A stretch of DNA of 64,000 nt from positions 24,657 to 88,656 of the forward strand of contig CALHTF010000099.1 in NCBI GenBank assembly GCA_938038815.1, in the 5' to 3' direction. Positions 1-7,556 of the stretch are shown piece after piece; the first letter of the stretch is position 1; every line of letters begins with the position of its first letter. A program made the position numbers and the translations under genes. Origin of the DNA: an uncultured Acidimicrobiales bacterium. Lineage in GTDB: Bacteria > Actinomycetota > Acidimicrobiia > Acidimicrobiales > SHLQ01. Below the pieces are notes generated by a model that saw nothing but the letters and a program-made list of their open reading frames with translations, did not search any database and had not been told where the DNA came from.

Positions 1-42
1 GGTTGATCTAGTCCGAGTCAGCCGTTTGCTCATGTGATCAAC

Positions 43-118
43 ACGCTCCCGCGGGAGCGTTTGGTCACCATACGTGGTGAAGCGTTCACCAGACGTGGCC
101 CAGATGCTCCCGCGGGAG
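43..118. repeat. Two copies of a CTCCCGCGGGAG palindrome
   Basis: A perfect 18-bp palindrome occupies 43-60 and its 12-bp core (CTCCCGCGGGAG) recurs at 107-118, about 61 bp away. I see no convincing gene in 1-278; short open frames there have no ribosome binding site or family signature. The paired palindromes may be an operator pair or hairpins upstream of the collagen-like gene, but that is inference. Confidence 0.5.
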
Positions 119-278
119 GGCCCCGTCCCTGCGCCGCGCTCGCATCCAGCAATGAGCCTGCACGGGCACCCGGCCGCACTAGCGGTCTTGCAGACAATCG
201 ACGAGGAGTTGTGATGTAAGCGGAGGGTGCGCCTAACCTGCCGAGAGCGATCAGCGGGGTCGCGTGAAGGGGGCTCAC

Positions 279-926
279 ATGAGCGGGTTGAAGCGTTTTG
301 GTTCGATGCAGGCGATGCGCGGACTAGTGGTCGGATTGATCATCGGAGCGCTGGTCACTGGTGGCGTCGCTGTCGCCGCAAACGCCAACGGAAAGTATGC
401 GGGTTGTATCGACTCGACCGGAACGTTGGTGAAAGTACAGGAGGGGAAGAAGCCGGCCACGAAGTGTTCGAGCGATGAAACCAAGATTGTCTGGAATGCC
501 AAGGGTCGCCGCGGCAAGGTGGGCAAGACCGGCCCGCAAGGTGCGCAAGGCGAACCGGGCCAGCGGGGCGCCAAGGGCGAGCCGGGCCCGGTCGGCGAAA
601 CTGGTGAAACTGGCAACATCGGACCTCGAGGGCCCAAAGGCGATACAGGCGAGAGCCCAGCAATGGTTTTCTACAACGTTGGAGCCGAAGTGCTCGTTGA
701 GCCTCAGACCAGTGACAACGTGACCGTTGTGTGTGATCGTCCGAATAGCGCGGCCGTATCGGGCTTCGTCGTCGAGGAGGTCTTGCCGCCCAGTGTGACA
801 ATGGCGCCTCTGGATATCATCGGCGATGAAATGACGTTTCGGTATCACAACCCCAACCCTGACGTTGATTTCGTTCAGGTCGTACTTCGTTGTCTCGAGG
901 GCGGGGTCGACGCGACCCTCGACTAG
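279..926 (+). CDS. Membrane-anchored collagen-like (Gly-X-Y) protein
   Basis: 215-residue protein with an N-terminal hydrophobic segment at about residues 14-34, a short region with two Cys (43, 63), then 17 uninterrupted Gly-X-Y triplets at residues 76-126 (for example GPQGAQGEPGQRGAKGEPGP), and an 85-residue C-terminal domain I do not recognise. Bacterial collagen-like proteins form surface-exposed triple-helical stalks, so a surface stalk or adhesin is the likely role. The ATG at 279 is preferred over a GTG at 264 because GAAGGGGG lies 6 bp before it. It stands alone; the next gene is on the other strand and a hairpin repeat follows the stop. The Gly-X-Y call is secure, the function is inferred. 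Confidence 0.8.
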   Translation: MSGLKRFGSMQAMRGLVVGLIIGALVTGGVAVAANANGKYAGCIDSTGTLVKVQEGKKPATKCSSDETKIVWNAKGRRGKVGKTGPQGAQGEPGQRGAKGEPGPVGETGETGNIGPRGPKGDTGESPAMVFYNVGAEVLVEPQTSDNVTVVCDRPNSAAVSGFVVEEVLPPSVTMAPLDIIGDEMTFRYHNPNPDVDFVQVVLRCLEGGVDATLD

Positions 927-947
927 GCCGGTTGAGGCCTCGAACCG

Positions 948-1036
948 CCAAAACCACACAACCGCAGGCCTTGGCAGTTTCCTGCCTCGACCTGCGGATG
1001 GTGCCGGTATCCCCCCGGATTTGAACCCAGAACCTG
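948..1036. repeat. Copy A of hairpin plus tRNA 3'-end repeat (putative att remnant)
   Basis: Bases 957-997 match 5760-5799 at 39 of 41 positions, including one single-base insertion. They form a hairpin on CCGCAGG/CCTGCGG with an inner GGCAG/CTGCC stem. Downstream, 1021-1036 (TTGAACCCAGAACCTG) is identical to 5826-5841 and to the T-arm and variable region of tRNA-Lys at 18663-18738 read on the minus strand. The fragment is not a complete tRNA. Together with copy B it brackets the OsmC-TetR-hydratase cluster as direct repeats, which suggests an integration or duplication scar. Confidence 0.7.
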
Positions 1037-1069
1037 GCGATGAAGAGCGGTTGTGGTGTGCGCTGTCGG

Positions 1070-1588
1070 TCAGGTGAGCTTGATGTCGACCGGAACTGCT
1101 CGACTCAAGGTGTGCCCGACCGGTGAGGTGCCGACCACCTTTTCGTGAAGTTCAGCGAGCTGTTCGACCGTGGCATCTGAGTCGATGTTCACGTTGACGC
1201 GCAGCCGCTCGTAACCGGCGTTGCCCTCGGGATTCAGGCCCAGAAAGGTGTGAAGGTTCAGGTCGCCTTCGAGGTCGATCGACAGGTCGTCGATGGTGAT
1301 TCCCGCCGCCGTGGCGTTGGCGGCATACCCGACGGCTAAGCAGTTGCCGAGTGCTCCCAACAGCTGTTCGACCGGGTTTGGGCCAGCGTCGGAGCCGCCA
1401 AGCGATGGTGGCTCGTCGGACTGCGATGGGGCGAAGTTACGAATGAGAGCCTGCGACTTGAAACCCTCCTGCCATTCGACACGGGCTTTCCATGTTGTCT
1501 CGGCGACAGCGGGCTCTTCTTGGATCTTTCCGGCCAGTCCGGCAACTGCTGCGATGTCGACGTCGTTGATCTTGGTCTCGGTGCTCAT
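1070..1588 (-). CDS. OsmC/Ohr-family protein lacking the second Cys
   Basis: 172-residue OsmC-like protein. OsmC and Ohr enzymes reduce organic hydroperoxides with two conserved cysteines. The first is present (Cys83 in LLGALGNCLAVG, after the usual NPVEQLL helix). At the position of the second (normally Cys-Pro in the C-terminal half) the sequence reads TSPVGHTLSR, so Ser155 replaces it. Either the protein is a one-Cys variant or it is not a classical peroxidase. It is divergent from the TetR gene, with a GGAATT-N5-AATTCC inverted repeat 25 bp before its ATG. It lies in the acetylene-hydratase islet, so it may be co-regulated with that enzyme. Confidence 0.8.
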   Translation of the reverse strand: MSTETKINDVDIAAVAGLAGKIQEEPAVAETTWKARVEWQEGFKSQALIRNFAPSQSDEPPSLGGSDAGPNPVEQLLGALGNCLAVGYAANATAAGITIDDLSIDLEGDLNLHTFLGLNPEGNAGYERLRVNVNIDSDATVEQLAELHEKVVGTSPVGHTLSRAVPVDIKLT

Positions 1589-1610
1589 GGCTACTCCCGT
1601 TAGGTCTCAA

Positions 1611-1631
1611 TTGGAATTCCTATAATTCCGA
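1611..1631. promoter_or_regulatory. Candidate TetR operator, GGAATT-N5-AATTCC
   Basis: GGAATT (1613-1618) and AATTCC (1624-1629) form a 17-bp dyad with a 5-bp spacer; the flanks extend the symmetry (TTGGAATT/AATTCCGA). It lies in the divergent gap between the OsmC-like gene and the TetR gene, 25 bp from the OsmC start, the usual place for a TetR-family operator. TATAAT at 1621-1626 on the plus strand could also be a -10 element. The rest of 1589-1817 shows nothing else I can name. Confidence 0.4.
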
Positions 1632-1817
1632 TCAGACTAGTCGGGATTTGTAAAACAAACGCTATTGAGCCTGCCCGTTTGTGGTGGGTGGTGTGCCGAT
1701 GAGTTTGTCCCGCGAGAGTGTTCAAACCCGACCGCGGAGACGCCGTCGTCGAAGGGGCGGTCGACCGGTCACAAAGATACATACAGCGATGAATTAAAAT
1801 GTGCTATGGTGCGGATC

Positions 1818-2402
1818 ATGCAACGACGAACTCAGGCCGAGCGCCGAGCGGCAACACGTATGGCGTTGATCGACGCCGCGGGCGAGTTGTTGGTGGAGCA
1901 GGGGTGGGCGCAGGTCACGTCGGTGGCGGTGTGTGCTCGCGCCGCGTTGACGCGTGGCGCGTTCACTCACCACTTCGACGGCCTCCCTGAGCTGTTCGCA
2001 GTGGTCTTGGAACATCGATACGAGGAGATTGCCGCCCGGGTTGAGGCCGAGGGTGACCCGACGTCGATCGTCGAACTCCTAGAGCGCACCTGGGCTGTCA
2101 ATCGGGAGCCAGAGTTCAAGGTCGTGCTCGAAGCTTGGCTCGCCGGAGCCAACGACGCAGATCTCGCCCGGACGCTCGACCCGGTCATCGCAAACTTCGC
2201 GAAGCTCATCGGTCCGGATCGCTGGTCCGAGCTCTTAGCCGACGAGCACGCACGTTCGTTCTACCTCGCAGCAAGAGAAGCGCTCCTCGGCCTTGCCTGG
2301 GGCCATGCCGTCAACCGCGGCATGCCGGTCCCGCATACGGACCTCGTCCTCGATCATCTGACCACGAACGCAAGAGCTCACGACGCCCGGCTCGGGCACT
2401 GA
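1818..2402 (+). CDS. TetR-family transcriptional regulator
   Basis: 194-residue TetR-type repressor with an N-terminal helix-turn-helix at about residues 15-55. The recognition-helix region TRGAFTHHF matches the family pattern. The C-terminal ligand-binding domain is variable, so the inducer cannot be read. It ends 12 bp before the hydratase gene, so the two are probably co-transcribed. The start is uncertain: ATG 1818 gives the tidy MQRRTQAERR opening, ATG 1806 is also possible, and neither has a strong ribosome binding site. Context suggests it senses the hydratase substrate or a related compound and controls the divergent OsmC-like gene as well; this is inference. Confidence 0.85.
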   Translation: MQRRTQAERRAATRMALIDAAGELLVEQGWAQVTSVAVCARAALTRGAFTHHFDGLPELFAVVLEHRYEEIAARVEAEGDPTSIVELLERTWAVNREPEFKVVLEAWLAGANDADLARTLDPVIANFAKLIGPDRWSELLADEHARSFYLAAREALLGLAWGHAVNRGMPVPHTDLVLDHLTTNARAHDARLGH

Positions 2403-2413
2403 AGGGGAATCTC

Positions 2414-4651
2414 ATGACCATGACCAATCCAGCGCCTTCGGCATCGGAAACCACAACCCGAACCGGCTACAGCGTCTGCACGATCTGCGACATTGGTTGT
2501 CAGCTGCGGACGACCGCCGAGAACGGCGTGGTCACGAAGGTCGAACAGCACGACAACCCATTGCTGGCCAAGAACATCTGTTACAAGGGCACGGCTGCGC
2601 CGCAGATCCACAACCACCCCGAGAGGCTACGGGTTCCGCTCAAGCGAGTCGGCGAACGAGGCGCTGACCAATGGGAGGAGATCTCCTACGAGCAGGCGAT
2701 CACCGAGATCGGCGAACGTCTCCAAGCCGTCATCGACGCTCACGGCCCGGAAGCGTTCGCCGTCTCGACGTCGGGTTGGAACACCCAGACCACGCACGGC
2801 CTCGACCGTCGTTTCATGAACCTGGTCGGGTCGCCGAACTGGACATCTGGCGTGTCGCTGTGCGCCGGCAACACCGCAGCTGTCAGCAGGCTGACCTATG
2901 GCTGGTACACACTTCCCGACTTCGACAACACCAACTGTTTCGTTCTCCTCGGTCACAACCCGCGAAAGCACTCATGGACGCCGATCTTCAACCAGCTCGA
3001 GGCGGCCCGTGCGAGAGGTGCGACGAGCATCGTCGTCGATCCCCGCGTCTCCGAGCAGGCCGAGAAGGCGACGATCCACCTCCAGATCAAGGCCGGGACC
3101 GACGCAGCCTTGCTGCTGGGCTGGGTCAAGGTCATCCTCGACGAGAAGCTCTACGACGCAAAGTTCGTCGAGCAGTGGTGTGTTGGCTTCGAAGAGCTGA
3201 AAGCGCGGGCCGACGAGTACCCGCTCGAACGAGTCGCTGAGATCTGCGGCGTCGAAGCTGGCTTGATCGCTCAGGCTGCCCGTCTGTACGCCGAGGCCGA
3301 TGGTGCCAGCATCCCGTGGACGCCAATCACCGACATGCAGATCGATTCGACCTCCAGCATCCGGCTCCAATGCATCCTTCGCGCCATCACCGGCAACCTC
3401 GATGTGGTGGGTGGCGAGCGATTCCACGGCTTGAACCCTGGTTACCGGACCGAAGCCGAACTGCAGCTCCATGATGAGATCAGCCCCGAGCAGCGGGCCA
3501 AACAGGTCGGCTACCACACGCACCCGGCGTACACCTACCGCACGGCCGAGATCCTGAGGCCGCACATGAAGCGGGTGTGGGGTCACGAGTGGATCGACAT
3601 GGTGATGGGTTGTCACATGGCGAACCCGTCGGAGCTGTTCAGAGCCATGGCCGACGGCGACCCGTACCCGGTCAAGGCGTTCTTCACGCTCGGCAACAAC
3701 TCGCTGATGAGCTATCCGAATCAGCATCAGATCCTGCGCGCGATGCTGAATCAGGACTTGATCGTCGCCCACGAGATCTTCATGACACCGACCGCAATGC
3801 TTGCCGATTACGTGATGCCGGGCGACGTGTTCACCGAACGCAGCCACTTGGCCGACAGCTGGGCCTGGACCGACCGGCTGACCCTTAACGAAGCGGTCGC
3901 CCATGCGCCGGAGCAAGCCAGTTCGAGCTTCCGATTCTGGACCGACCTGGCCCACGAGATGGGCTTCGGCGAGCGGTTCCCCTGGCAGTCATTGGAAGAG
4001 GTCATCGACTATCGACTCGAGCCGTCGGGCGTGACCTTCGAAGAGTTCGCCGCCGAGAAGTACATGGATGTGCCGACGCCGAAGTACCGAAAGTACCGCA
4101 AGACGGGGTTCGCCACGCCGTCTGGCAAGGTCGAACTCTCATGCTCGATTCTCGGCGACCTCGGCTTCGATCCGCTGCCCTACCACCGCCCAGCGCCAGC
4201 CCCGAGTGACGAGTTTCCCTACCGGGTCTTCTCGGGTGTGCGTGAGGATCCGTTCTTCCAGACGGGTCAGCGCAACATCGGTGTGCTTCGTCGGCGTGTC
4301 CCGTCGCCCCACTTCTTCGTTCATCCCGACGACGCAGTGAGGGACGGGCTCGTCGAGGGTGAGTGGGCCAAGCTCGAGACCGCCCACGGCGAAGTGCGGA
4401 TGAAGGTGTCGATCCAAGACTCGATGCGCCCGGGCCATCTGCGGGTGCCGCACGGATGGTGGTACCCCGAGACGCGAGGCGAGGTGGATCTCGCCGGTGC
4501 CTTTGTCAGCTCGGACGCCGTGCTGACGGTCGACACGGACGACGTGCTCGACTTCGAGCAGGGCATTCCGCACTTTAAGGGCTACCCCGGACGGATCTCG
4601 CCGTGCGACGCGCCTGAAGGCATGTCGGCAATCACGCTCGGAACCGACTGA
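2414..4651 (+). CDS. Acetylene-hydratase-like molybdopterin/tungstopterin enzyme
   Basis: 745-residue member of the DMSO-reductase family. The N-terminus has a [4Fe-4S] site C22-x2-C25-x3-C29...C56, with Asp26 immediately after Cys25 (CTICDIGC) and Lys58 after Cys56 (NICYKG). The predicted metal ligand is Cys150 (SLCAGN). It closely resembles, from memory, Pelobacter acetylenicus acetylene hydratase (about 730 aa), sharing RRFMNLxGSPNWTS, WCVGFEELK, ASIPW, QCILRAI and the catalytic Asp next to the second cluster Cys. That enzyme adds water to acetylene without net redox. As in that case, no electron-transfer subunit is encoded nearby and there is no Tat signal. Two residues lining the substrate pocket appear changed (Ile113 to Trp122, Ile142 to Ala151 in my alignment), so the substrate may differ. 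The start is ATG 2414 behind GAAGGGGA. Confidence 0.85.
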   Translation: MTMTNPAPSASETTTRTGYSVCTICDIGCQLRTTAENGVVTKVEQHDNPLLAKNICYKGTAAPQIHNHPERLRVPLKRVGERGADQWEEISYEQAITEIGERLQAVIDAHGPEAFAVSTSGWNTQTTHGLDRRFMNLVGSPNWTSGVSLCAGNTAAVSRLTYGWYTLPDFDNTNCFVLLGHNPRKHSWTPIFNQLEAARARGATSIVVDPRVSEQAEKATIHLQIKAGTDAALLLGWVKVILDEKLYDAKFVEQWCVGFEELKARADEYPLERVAEICGVEAGLIAQAARLYAEADGASIPWTPITDMQIDSTSSIRLQCILRAITGNLDVVGGERFHGLNPGYRTEAELQLHDEISPEQRAKQVGYHTHPAYTYRTAEILRPHMKRVWGHEWIDMVMGCHMANPSELFRAMADGDPYPVKAFFTLGNNSLMSYPNQHQILRAMLNQDLIVAHEIFMTPTAMLADYVMPGDVFTERSHLADSWAWTDRLTLNEAVAHAPEQASSSFRFWTDLAHEMGFGERFPWQSLEEVIDYRLEPSGVTFEEFAAEKYMDVPTPKYRKYRKTGFATPSGKVELSCSILGDLGFDPLPYHRPAPAPSDEFPYRVFSGVREDPFFQTGQRNIGVLRRRVPSPHFFVHPDDAVRDGLVEGEWAKLETAHGEVRMKVSIQDSMRPGHLRVPHGWWYPETRGEVDLAGAFVSSDAVLTVDTDDVLDFEQGIPHFKGYPGRISPCDAPEGMSAITLGTD

Positions 4652-4899
4652 TGGCCCAGCGAAGCGAGTTCGGCCATCGGGTCCTCGAACTGAAGACCTC
4701 GATCATGGGACGGCTGGCACCGAAGATCCTGTCGAGAAGAACGACCGGCATCGACGGTGTTGCGAAGAAGATGGCAATGAAAGGATCGTCACCGGAGCCC
4801 GATGCCGCCCTCATTGCGGAACTCGCGCACCCTGACGACGTGCCCGAGATCGTGACGAGCCGAACACCAGATTCGGCTGAGGTGGGCGACCATGAGTGA
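4651..4899 (+). CDS. Small protein translationally coupled to the hydratase
   Basis: 82-residue basic N-terminal, acidic C-terminal protein with no signal peptide, membrane segment or metal-binding motif. Its ATG shares one base with the hydratase stop (TGATG), so translation is coupled and the stoichiometry probably linked. Family unknown. The context suggests a role in cofactor insertion, folding or stability of the molybdo/tungsto-enzyme, as with other small partner proteins of the DMSO-reductase family, but nothing in the sequence proves it. Confidence 0.6.
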   Translation: MAQRSEFGHRVLELKTSIMGRLAPKILSRRTTGIDGVAKKMAMKGSSPEPDAALIAELAHPDDVPEIVTSRTPDSAEVGDHE

Positions 4900-4920
4900 C
4901 GGATTGGTGCCATCGGCTGC

Positions 4921-5652
4921 TCACGCATCCATGTCGGGCGGGCCAATCCGGTCGAGACGGGCCGAGAAACCGACGTAGCGCCAGATGAGCTGGTCGCCAT
5001 CGAGGTGACGAGTCACCTCGATCGGTAAGCCGTCGGGCCGAAGGACATGCACGTCGTCTTCCCAGAACGCGGCGACCCGAGCGGGGGTTGTGAAGTCCCT
5101 GGCCGCTACATCGTTTACGCCGTTTTCGACGGTGCCGTCCACCCGCATGTCGTGCACGACACCGCCGCTGGTGATGACCATACGGTTGCCGCACTGTTCG
5201 ATGCGCTGCACTTCACCTACCGCAACATCGCCCTCGTTCTCGTTCTCGTTCTCGTTCTCGGGGCCGACGATTTGCCACATGCCTCGCATGTCGACTGCGT
5301 CGTCGCTCAACGGTTCGGTGCAGCCCGAGAGAACAGGCGCCGGCATCACGTCGCCATACCCGCCGGGTGGCGTCTGGGCGACGGGAATGTCGTCGGCGGT
5401 CACCGGCGGCACCGTTTCGGGGGCCGAGTTCTCTGTCGGTTCCTGCTCGACTTCGGTGTCGTCGGTTGGCTCCTCCCTGTTCCCGTCCTCGACGGTCTCA
5501 ACCTCGGCCGGTGTGCTGTCTGGCGAAGAATCCTCCGCGTCGCCGCCACCGCACGCGACGGCAAGTATGGCGAAGGTCGCAACCATCGCCAATAGGCGAA
5601 CAGGAAAACGAGACAGCCGGACGCGGTTCGGGATGGTCATTCGGTGCTTCAT
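4921..5652 (-). CDS. Lipoprotein with acidic low-complexity linker
   Basis: 243 residues from the ATG at 5652 (an ATG at 5640 is also possible). A signal peptide ends in the lipobox LAVAC with Cys34, followed by GGG and a long Glu/Asp/Thr/Pro linker. The C-terminal domain (about residues 125-243) has two Cys and beta-rich character but matches no family I recognise. An ENENENENE run is encoded by a hexanucleotide repeat (GTTCTC on the plus strand, about 5229-5262); unit-length changes there would not shift the frame. It is convergent with the hydratase operon and precedes repeat copy B, so it marks the right end of the outer islet. Confidence 0.7.
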   Translation of the reverse strand: MKHRMTIPNRVRLSRFPVRLLAMVATFAILAVACGGGDAEDSSPDSTPAEVETVEDGNREEPTDDTEVEQEPTENSAPETVPPVTADDIPVAQTPPGGYGDVMPAPVLSGCTEPLSDDAVDMRGMWQIVGPENENENENEGDVAVGEVQRIEQCGNRMVITSGGVVHDMRVDGTVENGVNDVAARDFTTPARVAAFWEDDVHVLRPDGLPIEVTRHLDGDQLIWRYVGFSARLDRIGPPDMDA

Positions 5653-5748
5653 GCAAAGCACTCTATGTTGTGCCAATAAGACTGGCATAAGAAAATGCCA
5701 GTAGAGCTGGCCAATGAACTTACGCCGGCCGTGAGCGTGGCGTTCTCA

Positions 5749-5809
5749 CCCAAAAACCCCACAACCGCAGGCCTGGCAGTTTCCTGCCCCGACCTGCGGT
5801 TGGGTTTTT
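5749..5809 (-). terminator. Hairpin with T-run beside the tRNA-Lys 3' fragment (copy B)
   Basis: Read on the minus strand, AACCGCAGG pairs with CCTGCGGTT around an inner GGCAG/CTGCC hairpin, followed by GTGGGGTTTTT. It lies directly downstream of a truncated tRNA-Lys 3' end, the position of a tRNA terminator. On the plus strand the stem is followed by GGGTTTTTG, so it could work in both directions. The same hairpin recurs in copy A at 957-997. Confidence 0.6.
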
Positions 5810-5847
5810 GTACGCCCCCTGGGACTTGAACCCAGAACCTGCGGATT
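5810..5847 (-). repeat. Duplicate tRNA-Lys 3' end (attR-like core)
   Basis: These 38 bases are identical to 18665-18702, the 3' part of tRNA-Lys(CTT): discriminator, acceptor strand, T-arm, variable loop and part of the anticodon arm. Identity stops there with one mismatch, and the 5' half of a tRNA is absent. Integrases that target tRNA genes regenerate the complete gene at one end and leave such a 3' fragment at the other, so this is a likely right att site. It defines 5848-18662 as an inserted segment. Confidence 0.75.
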
Positions 5848-6131
5848 TAGAGGTCCTTGACAACGGTCCGGGAAACCCGGTTCTATCCGGATTGCACGGG
5901 TTCTGTCCGGTCGGGAATCCGGTGGACCCGGTCGCGTCTGGTGGTGTCCGGGGTGTTCGTTGGATTTTGCGTTGGATGGTGCGGCGATATGGGGCCGGGT
6001 TGAGCGCGAGACGATCGTTGACAACCTTTCATGGGGCTGGCATACAACGACGTGGTCCTTACCTCGGACCCCGCGACCTCACATCCATGGGCGCAACGGT
6101 CGTCAACCTCGATCTGTGGAGGACCCAGTGC
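5848..6131. other. Gene-free segment at the islet boundary
   Basis: No coding sequence with a plausible start or known domain is visible in these 284 bases. Two near-identical decamers, TTCTATCCGG (5881-5890) and TTCTGTCCGG (5902-5911), lie next to the att-like core in a stretch rich in TCCGG and ACCCGG words. They could be degenerate arm-type integrase sites or decayed sequence. No promoter could be assigned. Confidence 0.4.
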
Positions 6132-7556
6132 CTACGGGTCCAACGAGGTCGCCGAGGCAGCGGGAGCGTTTGGCTGTGACAGCAGCGGCTGAGCGGTCGC
6201 GGTCGATGCCTCGCTGGATTGAACGGGGATCTCCATCCAAAAGGTGGCGCCGCCCCCGCGCGTCTCTGAGACGCCGTGGGTCCCGTTGTGCGCGTTGGTG
6301 ATCGAAGCGACGATCGCCAGGCCGAGGCCGTTGCCACCAGTTGTTCGGTTGCGGCTCTCGTCGGCGCGGTAGAAGCGCTCGAACAGGCGGTTGGCGTCGG
6401 CTGGCGAAATGCCGGGTCCGTGATCCTCGATCTCGAGTCGAACGCTCTGTTCTGCGACCAGACCGCGAAAGGCGAGCGGGGTGTCGGGCGGTGTGTACCT
6501 GAGCGCGTTCGCGGTGATCGCCGACATCGCCTGCACGATCTGGTCGCGGTCGGCTTCGATTGTCAGGCCCGCGGCGACATCTACCTCGACGGTGCGCTCG
6601 GGTTGGATTGCGCCGACGTCTGAGGCGAGGTCGGCGAGGAGCTGCCCGACGTCAAGCGTGGTCCTCTCCAGCGGGAGTGGCTCGTCAAGGCGGGCCAGGG
6701 TGAGCAGTTGTTCGACGACGCGCCGCATCCGGCCTGCCTCGTCGTTGATTCGGCGCATCGCATCATCGAGGGCCGCAGGCTCGGAGAGTGATCCCTGCTC
6801 GTACAGGGTGGTGTAGCCCTGCAGGGTCGTGAGGGGCGTGCGCAGTTCGTGGCTGACGTCGGCGACGAAACGCCGTTGCTTTGCCTCGGCGTTTTGGGTG
6901 GTGTCGATCATGAGGTTGAGCGCTCTTCCGAGCCGGGCGGCTTCGGTGCGTCCTGGAGGCTGCTCGACTCGACGGTCGACCTCGCCCGCAGCTATAGCGT
7001 CGGCGGACTCGGTCATCTTCCTGATCGGACGCAGCCCGTGCCGGATCATCCACCACGAGAACAGCGCCAGCACCGCCAGCACGAGTGCGCCGGACACGAT
7101 CTGGGTGACGATGAGCGTTCGGAGCGACTCGTCGACGTCGGTCGTCGGCAAGGCAACGAAGAAGAGTCGGTCCCCTGTTTCGAAGGTACGGGCGCGAACG
7201 TTGCTGGCGTCGCCGGCGACCGTGCCGATGGTGGTCGGCTCGACGTAACGTCGGCCTGCGACATAGTCCGGTCGCAGATCCGGGTCATGCGACGGTTGCA
7301 CCACGGGCATCAGGGTCCCATCTGGCTGTACCACGGCGACGAAGACTGACCCGAACGAGGCGGGACTGACGCGTTCGCGGGGCTGGCCTGCCGACAGGTT
7401 CGGGGTTCGGGATGCGGTGTCGGCGACGGCGTCGAGCTGGCGGTCGAGCTGGCCATACAACTGACGGGACTGCGTGACCGCTATCGCTGCACTCGACAGT
7501 CCGAGCACGACCACGATGCCGACCATCCCGGCGAGCAACCGAGCCCGCAGCGTCAC
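6132..7556 (-). CDS. Sensor histidine kinase (HAMP-HisKA-HATPase)
   Basis: 474-residue membrane sensor kinase. TM1 is at about residues 8-29, an extracytoplasmic sensor of about 120 residues follows, TM2 is at 149-171, then a HAMP linker (HGLRPIRKM), an H-box with phospho-acceptor His236 (VSHELRTPL), and an ATP-binding domain with N (NALRYT), G1 (EDHGPGI), F (RLFERFYR) and G2 (GGNGLGLAI) boxes. All catalytic motifs are intact. The GTG start at 7556 overlaps the response-regulator stop (GTGA), so the pair is translationally coupled. The divergent exporter genes suggest it detects envelope stress or a toxic compound. The ligand is unknown. Confidence 0.9.
   Translation of the reverse strand: MTLRARLLAGMVGIVVVLGLSSAAIAVTQSRQLYGQLDRQLDAVADTASRTPNLSAGQPRERVSPASFGSVFVAVVQPDGTLMPVVQPSHDPDLRPDYVAGRRYVEPTTIGTVAGDASNVRARTFETGDRLFFVALPTTDVDESLRTLIVTQIVSGALVLAVLALFSWWMIRHGLRPIRKMTESADAIAAGEVDRRVEQPPGRTEAARLGRALNLMIDTTQNAEAKQRRFVADVSHELRTPLTTLQGYTTLYEQGSLSEPAALDDAMRRINDEAGRMRRVVEQLLTLARLDEPLPLERTTLDVGQLLADLASDVGAIQPERTVEVDVAAGLTIEADRDQIVQAMSAITANALRYTPPDTPLAFRGLVAEQSVRLEIEDHGPGISPADANRLFERFYRADESRNRTTGGNGLGLAIVASITNAHNGTHGVSETRGGGATFWMEIPVQSSEASTATAQPLLSQPNAPAASATSLDP

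Noticed and set aside
5808..6179. Plus-strand open frame of 123 codons in the islet boundary
   Set aside because: It starts inside the tRNA-Lys fragment, overlaps the kinase 3' end, and shows no domain or ribosome binding site.
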